Origin: Acidovorax_G lacteus
Lineage (GTDB): Bacteria; Pseudomonadota; Gammaproteobacteria; Burkholderiales; Burkholderiaceae_C
Assembly: GCF_039540375.1 (NCBI RefSeq)
Contig: NZ_BAABEX010000011.1
Location: 1 to 64,000, forward strand
Reading direction: 5' to 3'
Length of the DNA stretch: 64,000 nucleotides
Positions 43,327 to 50,608 of the stretch are shown piece after piece. The notes under the pieces were generated by a model. That model searched no databases and had not been told where the DNA came from. It was given only the letters and a program-made list of their open reading frames with translations. Every line of letters starts with the position of its first letter. The first letter of the stretch is position 1. Position numbers and translations under genes: made by a program.

Positions 43327-43790
43327 GCGCCAAGAACATTCTGGTGGTCGATGACGCTGCCACCATTCGCATGTACCACCGCAAGATGCTCGGAGACGCG
43401 GGCTGGATCATCGACGAAGCCGTGAACGGTATGGAGGCGCTGGAGAAAATCGCTCAGCGCGAACAGCCTTTCGATCTGTACGTCAGTGATATCAACATGC
43501 CCCGCATGGATGGATATGCCTTCGTGAAGGCACTGCGCGCTCGCACCGAGGGCACATTGCAGGCACCAGTGCTCATGGTGTCCACCGAAGCGCAGTCTCA
43601 TGACGCCGAGGCTGCTTTTGCGGCAGGTGCCAACGCCTACTTGGTCAAACCTGCTCGGTCGGCTGAATTGGTGCTGACGGTCGCATTGCTGCTGGGCGAC
43701 CGGCAGCGCGCCTTGCGCGCAGCCGCAGACATCGCCCGAGGACAGGGGCCCGCGCAGCGTGCCAAGGCAGCCACAGGGAGGTCGCTATGA
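43323..43790 (+). CDS. CheY-like single-domain response regulator (first)
   Basis: A 155-residue receiver domain protein. Acidic pair Asp10-Asp11 (VVDDAATIR), phospho-acceptor Asp56 in SDINMPRMDG, Thr/Ser switch in LMVSTEA and Lys in YLVKPAR. A basic tail of about 30 residues follows the receiver (RGQGPAQRAKAATGRSL), beyond the usual CheY length. The output partner is unknown. Overlaps cheR and cheA by 4 nt on each side, so strongly coupled translation is likely. Confidence 0.93.
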   Translation: MSAKNILVVDDAATIRMYHRKMLGDAGWIIDEAVNGMEALEKIAQREQPFDLYVSDINMPRMDGYAFVKALRARTEGTLQAPVLMVSTEAQSHDAEAAFAAGANAYLVKPARSAELVLTVALLLGDRQRALRAAADIARGQGPAQRAKAATGRSL

Positions 43791-46303
43791 CGACAAACCA
43801 GAATGAATTGATTGAGCAGTTCACGCTGGAGGCTCGCGACCTTCTGCTGACCATCGGCGAGCGGCTGCTGCAGGTCGAACGCGCTCCGCAGGATGCAGCG
43901 CTTCTCAATGACCTGTTTCGTCAGGTGCACACGCTGAAAGGCAACTGTGGTCTGTTCGAATTTGCTGCGCTGGAGTCGGTGGTGCATGCGGCCGAGGACT
44001 TGCTCGATCGTGTACGCAGCCAGGAGATGGCCTACAGCCCCCAGTTGGCCGATGCCATTCTGGATGCCATGGACTACGCCGGCACGCTGATTGACGCGAT
44101 CGCCGCCACGGGGGGCTTGGCAACCGATGCCAGCAAGGGCGCGGATGTCCACGTTCGTGCCTTGCGTTCCCTGATGGACACAGGCGATACGGCGACAGCG
44201 CCGCCGGTGGCGGCCCTGTCGTCGCGTGGGCCTGTCGCTCCGCCCCTCGCCTCCGCGACTGCGGAGCAGCCGTTGCCTGGCTGGGTGAGTGCGGCCATGG
44301 ACCATGCAGCCGTCCAGGGGCAGCTGGGACTGGTTGCGCTGGAGTACACGCCAGAGCCGGGATGCTTCTTCAAGGGCGAAGATCCCTGGCGTCTCGCCCG
44401 TTCGGTCCCTGGTCTGGCGTGGCTGGACACTGCACCGATGGAGCAACCCGCGGACAACGCAGCGTGGGACTGTTATCAGTGTTCTCTGGTTTTCCGCATG
44501 CTCAGTTCATCGCCGACGGCGTACCTGGAGGAGCACTTCCGTTTTGTGCCAGAGCAGTTGGTCCTCTGGCTGTGTCCAGAAGAAGCCTCGGCCGCTGTCA
44601 CGGTCGAAGCCACACCATCGGCGGTGGGTGCTGTTTTGCCCCCCGTAGCAGTGGTAGCGCCCTCTGCGCTCGGCAGCGAGGGCGCGGTCAAGCTCCAGGC
44701 CCCTGATGGCCAGGCTGCGCAGCCCGGCGCTTTCGAGCAGGACGAGCGGTACAGCGAGGTGATGCTTCAGCGCGCGCGCCAGCTCTGGCGTGACCAGTGC
44801 GTCCTGCTGACCCGGCCGGACCTGACAGGCGGTGCATTGCTGGCTGTGCGTCGGGTGCTGCTGGGACTGCTGTCGGCCATGCATGGCGACACCGCGGGCG
44901 ACGCGGTCTGTTCCTGGGAGGAAGACGCTCCCTATGAGCGCGCAGCGCTGGCGCAGTGGGCCCGAGACCAGGATCCCGACGGCAGCAGGGGTATCCGTGT
45001 GCACGATCCCGAGCAGGAAGGACCCCGAGTGGCCCATGCGTCTCTGGCCTTGGCGGAAAGCGCTGCCGATGCTGCTGCGCCAGAGGTGCGCACGAGCTTG
45101 CAGCCGGCTCCGGTGGCAGAGGAGGCCGGGCATCGCGTGCTGAAGGTGTCTCAGGACAAGATCGACCGCCTGATGGATCTGATTGGCGAGATGGTGGTGG
45201 CCAAGAATGCACTGCCGTATCTGGCAGCACGGGCTGAAACCGTTTTCGAGAGCCGAGAGCTTGCCCGCGAGATCAAGGCCCAGTATGCCGTGATCAACCG
45301 CATCGCCGAGGACATGCAGCACGCCATCATGCAGGTGCGGATGTTACCGATCGGCACCGTGTTCCAGCGGTTTGGACGGTTGGTCCGCGACATCTCACGC
45401 AGGTTGGGCAAAGACGTCCGCCTTGTGGTTACCGGTGAGGAGACAGAGGCCGACAAGACGGTGATTGAGGCACTGGCCGAGCCGCTCGTGCACATTCTCC
45501 GCAACAGCCTCGATCACGGTGTGGAGATGCCCGAGGTGCGTACCCGCGCTGGCAAATCGGCGCAGGGCACCATCGAGGTATGCGCGCGCCAGGAGGGCGA
45601 CCGCATCATCATCGATATCCGGGACGATGGGGCAGGTATACACGCCCAGCGAGTCAAGGAGAAGGCGCTGCAAAAGGGGCTGATCACGGCGGAGCGCGCG
45701 GCGGCCATGACGCCAGCCGAGATCCAGCACCTGATTTTCTTGCCCGGCTTCTCCACGGCAGACAGTGTGTCCGACCTCAGCGGCCGGGGCGTTGGGATGG
45801 ATGCGGTGCGTTCTGCGGTGGAGCGTCTCAATGGCTCGGTCGCCCTGCACAGCGAGGAGGGTCGGGGGGCTTGCGTCAGCCTGTCGCTGCCCTTGTCCAT
45901 GGCTGTGACCAATGTGATGGTGGTCGAGACGGCTGGCCGGAGATTCGGTATCCCCATGGATCTGATCGTAGAGACCGTGCGGGTGCACATCGATGACATT
46001 CACCAATTCAAGTCGGCCCAGACGGCGGTGCTGCGGGGGCGGATCGTACCGCTGCGAGCCATCAATGACATGTTGGCCTTGTGCGAACCCCAACGCCTGA
46101 ACGGCGAGGGGGAGCACGCCGTGCTGGTGGTTCGTACGGCCTCGGAGGTGGTGGGTCTCATCGTGGACGACTTCCACGGTACCTGCGACATCATCCTCAA
46201 GCCCATGGAGGGCGTTCTGGCGGGGCTGACCGGCTTTGCCGGTACGGCCTTGATGGGCGATGGGAGTGTGTTGCTGGTACTCAACCCCAAGGAGCTCATC
46301 TGA
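43787..46303 (+). CDS. cheA: CheA-type histidine kinase with a large unassigned middle domain
   Basis: An 838-residue kinase. N-terminal Hpt domain with phospho-acceptor His48 in RQVHTLKGNCGLFEF. Residues about 165-270 form an unassigned domain (GLVALEYTPEPGCFFKGEDP, then FVPEQLVLWL), followed by an Ala/Pro-rich linker to about 440. Then come the dimerisation domain (VSQDKIDRLMDLIGEMV), the ATP-binding domain (HILRNSLDHG, DDGAGI, LSGRGVGMDAVR) and the C-terminal CheW-like domain. It has no receiver domain of its own, so the two CheY genes are its likely targets. Overlaps both flanking genes. Confidence 0.93.
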   Translation: MTTNQNELIEQFTLEARDLLLTIGERLLQVERAPQDAALLNDLFRQVHTLKGNCGLFEFAALESVVHAAEDLLDRVRSQEMAYSPQLADAILDAMDYAGTLIDAIAATGGLATDASKGADVHVRALRSLMDTGDTATAPPVAALSSRGPVAPPLASATAEQPLPGWVSAAMDHAAVQGQLGLVALEYTPEPGCFFKGEDPWRLARSVPGLAWLDTAPMEQPADNAAWDCYQCSLVFRMLSSSPTAYLEEHFRFVPEQLVLWLCPEEASAAVTVEATPSAVGAVLPPVAVVAPSALGSEGAVKLQAPDGQAAQPGAFEQDERYSEVMLQRARQLWRDQCVLLTRPDLTGGALLAVRRVLLGLLSAMHGDTAGDAVCSWEEDAPYERAALAQWARDQDPDGSRGIRVHDPEQEGPRVAHASLALAESAADAAAPEVRTSLQPAPVAEEAGHRVLKVSQDKIDRLMDLIGEMVVAKNALPYLAARAETVFESRELAREIKAQYAVINRIAEDMQHAIMQVRMLPIGTVFQRFGRLVRDISRRLGKDVRLVVTGEETEADKTVIEALAEPLVHILRNSLDHGVEMPEVRTRAGKSAQGTIEVCARQEGDRIIIDIRDDGAGIHAQRVKEKALQKGLITAERAAAMTPAEIQHLIFLPGFSTADSVSDLSGRGVGMDAVRSAVERLNGSVALHSEEGRGACVSLSLPLSMAVTNVMVVETAGRRFGIPMDLIVETVRVHIDDIHQFKSAQTAVLRGRIVPLRAINDMLALCEPQRLNGEGEHAVLVVRTASEVVGLIVDDFHGTCDIILKPMEGVLAGLTGFAGTALMGDGSVLLVLNPKELI

Positions 46304-46548
46304 TGTCGATTCGATACCTCAAGACGCACGCCGCGCTCGAGGGCACCGTCAGCGTGGAAGACGCCGAGGCTCTAGCGCAGTGGCTACAGGCCCGCAAGTC
46401 CCCCAAGGTGCACCTGGGGCGTTGCGAGCACCTGCACACCGCAGCCTTGCAGGCGCTGTTGGTCTTCAAGCCCCGGGTCATTGCCGCGCCGTCCGATCCA
46501 TTTCTGGAGGGGTTGTTGGCACGGCACCTGGACGGCCCCCGGCCCTGA
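46303..46548 (+). CDS. STAS-like small protein of the chemosensory operon
   Basis: An 81-residue protein starting MSIRYLKTHAALEGTVSVED; the stretch CEHLHTAALQALLVF resembles the core of STAS anti-sigma antagonist folds, but the usual phosphorylated Ser position is not obvious. It may bind CheA or act as a partner switch. The ATG overlaps the cheA stop by one base, and cheY2 starts 50 nt later. Small proteins at this place are easily missed. Confidence 0.7.
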   Translation: MSIRYLKTHAALEGTVSVEDAEALAQWLQARKSPKVHLGRCEHLHTAALQALLVFKPRVIAAPSDPFLEGLLARHLDGPRP

Positions 46549-46598
46549 AAGCACAGGTCCGACCGCTCACCATTGGAACAGACAGAGGGCAAGTTGCC

Positions 46599-46964
46599 AT
46601 GAAAACCATTTTTCTCATCGACGACTCCAGCACCATGCTGATGAGTCTCAAGAGCACGCTGGAAATCAGTGGCTTCAAGGTCGAGGTGGCCAACGATGGT
46701 CAGGCGGCACTGGAGCGCGTGCAGCAGGGGCTTAAGCCCGATCTGATCATTACCGACATCAACATGCCGCGTCTGGATGGCATCGGGTTCATCACCGAGG
46801 CACGCAAGCTCCTGCGCTTCACGCCCATTCTCACCCTGACGACGGAGAGCCAGCAAGCCAAGCGCGATGAGGCCAAGCGTCTGGGGGCCACAGGCTGGCT
46901 GGTCAAGCCGGTAGGGGGGAACGACCTGGTCCAGGTCATACGCCAGGTGTTGCCTGGAGCATGA
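46599..46964 (+). CDS. CheY-like single-domain response regulator (second)
   Basis: A 121-residue stand-alone receiver of standard CheY length. Asp8-Asp9 (LIDDSSTM), phospho-acceptor Asp53 in TDINMPRLDG, Thr in LTLTTES and Lys in WLVKPVGG. It lacks the basic tail of the first CheY, so the two probably have different outputs. Lies between the STAS-like gene and the membrane receptor, 9 nt before the latter. Confidence 0.94.
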   Translation: MKTIFLIDDSSTMLMSLKSTLEISGFKVEVANDGQAALERVQQGLKPDLIITDINMPRLDGIGFITEARKLLRFTPILTLTTESQQAKRDEAKRLGATGWLVKPVGGNDLVQVIRQVLPGA

Positions 46965-46973
46965 GGTGCTGAC

Positions 46974-48263
46974 ATGCCATACGACGTGATCAAACAGTGG
47001 TTGGCCAGGCTGGGCCAGCGTGCCCAGGATTTGAGCCACTCGCGCACCGCGCAGACTTGGGCGGCCTTGTCCATGGCGCTGCTGGTGGTGGCTTGGTCTA
47101 TGCCAGGGTGGCTGGATTTGCAGTCGGCCCTGTGGTGCATCGTGGGCCTTGCCATCGGCGGCTTGCTGCCGCATCTCGGCAGGAAAGCCGCTGAGCCGGC
47201 CGGCGACATCGGTCCAGTGCGGGCTGTGCTGGCCCAGGACATCAGCACCTCGCAGCAGGCGTTTTCCGTCTTGCAGCAGCAGGTGGGCACCACCATCCAG
47301 ACGTCCGAGGCCGCCGTGTTTTCGATGCTCGAGCGGGTGAACCATATCCACGCGGTCTCGCGAGATATGGGTACACGGGTGTCCCAGGCCATCGAACACT
47401 CTGCCCGTATGTCGGAGCTGTCTCAAGCCCAGGCGGTTCAGCAGGCGGCGACGGTGCAGCGTCTGGCAGAGCACCAGCGAGACTACGAGGCTCTGCGCGC
47501 GCAGAGCCTGGAGCGTGTGCACGATGTGGCTGCGCAAGTGCGTGACCTCATGCCCGTGGCCGACCAGATCACGGAGATTGCTCGCAAGATTCAGCTCATA
47601 TCACTGAATGCGGCCATCGAGGCTGCGCGTGCTGGCAATTCGGGCACGGGTTTCAAGGTGGTGGCCGACGAGGTGCGTCGCCTCTCCGGAGAGACCACAG
47701 CGGCCGCGCGCCATGTCCGAGACGGCATCCATGCGGCAGCGTCCGCCATCGACAACGAGTTCGACAGGCTGCAGCAAACCCTGGGGATCGAGTCTTCGGG
47801 CCAGTTGGAAGAAATCGCCGGACATGTGCACCACATGGGCACGACGTTGTCCGATCTCGTGCCCTATCTGGCGGATCTGTCGGCCAGTATGGAGGCCGAT
47901 GTGCGCCGTGTCACAGAGGACGTGCTGGAAACACTGGCCCAGATGCAGTTCCAGGACATCAATCGCCAGTTGCTCGAACAGATCAACCGCGCCCTGGGCA
48001 GCCTGTCTGACCACTTCTCTCAGTTGTACTTGCTGGTGGACGGCAACGCCCCGCCGCCGCCCCAACTGCTGGAGGAGTTGCTGCAGCGCTGGACCCATGA
48101 CTACGTCATGTACGCACAGCGCGTCAATCATGCCCTGATGACGGCCGATGCTGGCATGGCCGTGCTGGGCCATGAGGAGCCAGCGAAGCCAGCGCCGGAG
48201 GGGGCGGAGTCCACGGCCCTGTCCCTGTCGCCGACACAAGGTCCCCGGATCGAGCTGTTTTGA
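46974..48263 (+). CDS. Short membrane chemoreceptor with CheZ-like C-terminal motif
   Basis: A 429-residue receptor. Two close membrane helices (about residues 26-43 and 48-66) leave almost no periplasmic part, so it cannot sense an external ligand in the usual way. A cytoplasmic coiled coil with the hairpin tip IQLISLNAAIEAARAGNSG (about 205-223) follows. Residues about 324-332 read MQFQDINRQ, close to the CheZ catalytic stretch FQDLTGQ with Asp and Gln conserved. Last gene of the cluster. It could be a receptor with built-in phosphatase function; the receptor assignment is firm, the CheZ link is inference. Confidence 0.88.
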   Translation: MPYDVIKQWLARLGQRAQDLSHSRTAQTWAALSMALLVVAWSMPGWLDLQSALWCIVGLAIGGLLPHLGRKAAEPAGDIGPVRAVLAQDISTSQQAFSVLQQQVGTTIQTSEAAVFSMLERVNHIHAVSRDMGTRVSQAIEHSARMSELSQAQAVQQAATVQRLAEHQRDYEALRAQSLERVHDVAAQVRDLMPVADQITEIARKIQLISLNAAIEAARAGNSGTGFKVVADEVRRLSGETTAAARHVRDGIHAAASAIDNEFDRLQQTLGIESSGQLEEIAGHVHHMGTTLSDLVPYLADLSASMEADVRRVTEDVLETLAQMQFQDINRQLLEQINRALGSLSDHFSQLYLLVDGNAPPPPQLLEELLQRWTHDYVMYAQRVNHALMTADAGMAVLGHEEPAKPAPEGAESTALSLSPTQGPRIELF

Positions 48264-48348
48264 GATCGCCCTGACCCGGAGGGGCCGCACGACGCTCGTC
48301 CACCGCAAGCCCGGACGCGGCCGGTGCTGACGCAGAGCAGGAGAGGCC

Positions 48349-49599
48349 ATGAGAAACCGTCTGACCACCGCCCTGGTCCTGAGCGGAGGCGGCGCCCGAG
48401 CCGCCTACCAGGTCGGTGTACTGAGGGCGTTGGCCCGAATGCAGGCCGAATGCACACCCGCCACCGTCCCCGCGCTGCGCGCGCAGGAGGCACCGTTCGG
48501 AATCGTGGTGGGAACGTCTGCGGGTGCCATCAACAGCGCCGCGGTCGCGTGTCGCGCGGATGCCTTTGGGGATGCGGTTGCCGATTTGGCACAGGTGTGG
48601 GGCAACTTTCACGCGGACCAGGTATACGAAGCCGATGCCTGGGGCGTGATTCGGTCCGGCGCCCACTGGATCACCGCGTTGTCCGCCGGATGGGCCTTTG
48701 CCCGTTGGCGCAAACTCAAGCCTCGCAGCCTGCTGGACAACACGCCGCTGGCCAGCCTGTTGCGCGAGCTGGTTCCCATGGAACGCTTGCCCACCATGTT
48801 TGCCCGCAAACATCTGGGGGCGCTGGCAGTCACGGCTTCGTCGTACAGCAATGGCCAGCACATGACGTTCTACAGCAGTGCCACACCCATCGAGCCGTGG
48901 GTGCGGCCTCAGCGGCAAGCGGTACCCGGTTTTTTGTCCCACGACCATCTGCTGGCATCGTCGGCCATCCCCTTCATCTTTCCCGCGCGCAGGCTGACAC
49001 ATGCCGGAGCGACCACCTGGTTTGGCGACGGCAGCATGCGGCAGACCGCACCGCTGTCGCCTGCGATGCACTTGGGGGCCGACCGGCTGCTGGTGGTCGG
49101 TGCCGGGCGCGCACAAGAAGCGCCGGCGGAGCAGTTGCCCGAGCGCCGTTACCCCAGCATGGCCCAGATTGCCGGACACGCGATGGCCAGCGTATTCCTC
49201 GACACCCTGGCCGTGGACATCGAGCGGCTGGAGCGGGTGAATCGCGTGCTGTCGCTGATGTCTCCAGCCGCCCGCGCCGAGACCCCCTGGAAAACGGTCC
49301 GATGCCTGGTGGTGTCGCCCTCCCAGCGCATTGATGACATTGCGGCGCGACACCTGGAGGCATTGCCGCGCCCTGTGCGTGCCCTGCTCGGGGGCATCGG
49401 AGTAGCGCGCCAGGGGGCGCGCACGCAAGGCGCTGCCCTGGCCAGCTATCTGTTGTTTGAGGCGCCTTTCACCCAGGAGTTGATGGCCTTGGGAGAGGCC
49501 GACGCCCAGGCGCGGCGGCAAGAGATTCTGGATTTCATGGACTGGAGCGTGGTGCAGGATGCCGATCACTGCGCCGTGCCGCCAGGCTCTTGCGCGTAA
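48349..49599 (+). CDS. Patatin-like phospholipase
   Basis: A 416-residue patatin-fold hydrolase without signal peptide. Oxyanion motif SGGGARAAYQVG (about 12-23), nucleophile elbow GTSAG with Ser about 54, and catalytic Asp in FGDGSMRQT (about 226-234). It should hydrolyse acyl esters of membrane lipids. It follows the chemosensory cluster by 85 nt in the same direction, but the gap has its own ribosome-binding site (AGGAGAGG) and no clear link. A second, different patatin gene is at 60.5 kb. Confidence 0.9.
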   Translation: MRNRLTTALVLSGGGARAAYQVGVLRALARMQAECTPATVPALRAQEAPFGIVVGTSAGAINSAAVACRADAFGDAVADLAQVWGNFHADQVYEADAWGVIRSGAHWITALSAGWAFARWRKLKPRSLLDNTPLASLLRELVPMERLPTMFARKHLGALAVTASSYSNGQHMTFYSSATPIEPWVRPQRQAVPGFLSHDHLLASSAIPFIFPARRLTHAGATTWFGDGSMRQTAPLSPAMHLGADRLLVVGAGRAQEAPAEQLPERRYPSMAQIAGHAMASVFLDTLAVDIERLERVNRVLSLMSPAARAETPWKTVRCLVVSPSQRIDDIAARHLEALPRPVRALLGGIGVARQGARTQGAALASYLLFEAPFTQELMALGEADAQARRQEILDFMDWSVVQDADHCAVPPGSCA

Positions 49600-50067
49600 G
49601 CTGCGTCATTGCCTTGCCCCCGGGGCTTCCGGAGTGCCCTGGCAGCGCCGTCGGGTGCCCGGCAAGAGGACTGTGCAGGGGGGCTGCCCTACCGGGCGGT
49701 GGACGTCTGGTGTGGTTCGACGCCCTTGGACTCCGGAGCATGGTCGGGTCAGTGTCCTCCCACAGGGGGGGCACTTGCGCGGCCTCACCCCACGTCGTCG
49801 CGGCACCGTCAGGCTCCGGCGGAGCCAACGGTTTCCACCGTCGTGCTTCGGTCAGCGGCCCGCGCCGCTTCTGACGGGCGCGGTCCACCGCACACGGTGT
49901 GCGTGTTTCGATGGAGGATCGTGTCCGGATGCGGTGCATGCGGAGAGGCGGATTTCCTTGGTCAAAAGGATGGCTTGTGCTTGTATTCGCTCAAGGGTTT
50001 GCTATTATTTTAGGAGCTTTTGTTGTGGGCGTTTGGCCGGCAGACGCGGTCTATGCGGAGGTGCGTT
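49600..50067. other. Intergenic region upstream of cutA
   Basis: About 470 nt with no convincing gene; an open frame on the minus strand (49535-49939) overlaps the patatin end and resembles nothing known. The right end (about 50000-50029) holds a degraded copy of the dispersed repeat, TGCTAT-T-rich-AGGAGC, just before the cutA start. Confidence 0.5.
50000..50029 (+). repeat. Dispersed repeat, degraded copy 6
   Basis: TGCTATTATTTTAGGAGC followed by TTTTGTTGTG. The left arm and loop match the family; the right arm and tail have drifted. About 40 nt before the cutA start, preceded by CTTGTGCTTG at about 49976. Confidence 0.4.
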
Positions 50068-50430
50068 ATGTCTTCTTCACCCGCACTGGGTGCCCTGGCA
50101 GATTTGTCCGTCGTCACCACCACCGTCGCCGATGAGGCCGATGCCACCCGCCTGGCCCAGCTGGCCGTGCAGCAGCACTTGGCTGCGTGCGCCCAGGTGG
50201 AGGCCATCACCTCCCACTATGTCTGGGACGGCGCTCTGCATGCCGACCGCGAATGGCGTGTGCTCGCCAAGACCATTTCTGCCCGGGTGCCCGCCCTGCT
50301 GGAGCAGTGGCAGGAGGCGCATCCGTACTCGCTGCCGCAACTGGTGGTGCAGCCCGTGCAGGCCAGCCCCGCCTATGCGGCCTGGGTGCACGAGGCCGTA
50401 GCACCGTCTGCGCCTGTGCTGCGCTGTTAA
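50068..50430 (+). CDS. cutA: CutA-like divalent cation tolerance protein
   Basis: A 120-residue protein of the CutA family, which forms stable trimers of PII-like fold. Conserved parts: VTTTVADEADATRLAQLAV, HLAACAQVEAITSHYVWDG and EWRVLAKTISARVPALLE, then HPYSLPQLVVQPV. The role is linked to copper tolerance in Escherichia coli but remains unclear. GGAGG lies 8 nt before the ATG. Its TAA stop is formed by the first two bases of the adjoining inverted-repeat element. Confidence 0.9.
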   Translation: MSSSPALGALADLSVVTTTVADEADATRLAQLAVQQHLAACAQVEAITSHYVWDGALHADREWRVLAKTISARVPALLEQWQEAHPYSLPQLVVQPVQASPAYAAWVHEAVAPSAPVLRC

Positions 50431-50593
50431 GGAAGCTCTGCATAACGCCCTGCGGTCTGCGCGGGCACGGCCTCGGGCGGTCTGCTGCGATGCTGTTCTT
50501 GCCCATCGCGCGGCTATGGACTGCCAAAAGCGCCTTGCGGTCCATCCTGGCCCGCACCCGCGCATCCTCGCCAGGGTGATGCAGAGCTTCCTT
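50429..50593. mobile_element. MITE-like element with 15-bp perfect terminal inverted repeats
   Basis: 165 nt bounded by AAGGAAGCTCTGCAT at 50429-50443 and its exact reverse complement at 50579-50593. Inner parts are also partly palindromic, so the whole unit could fold into a long hairpin. No coding capacity. It overlaps the cutA stop codon at the left and ends 16 nt from the GGDEF-EAL gene stop at the right, so both convergent genes run into it. A diverged relative lies at 22425-22585. No clear target duplication seen. Confidence 0.65.
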
Positions 50594-50608
50594 CGGTTTC
50601 GCCGTGCG

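Noticed and set aside
49535..49939. A 134-codon open frame on the minus strand upstream of cutA
   Set aside because: It overlaps the patatin end and is Pro/Arg-rich with no motif.
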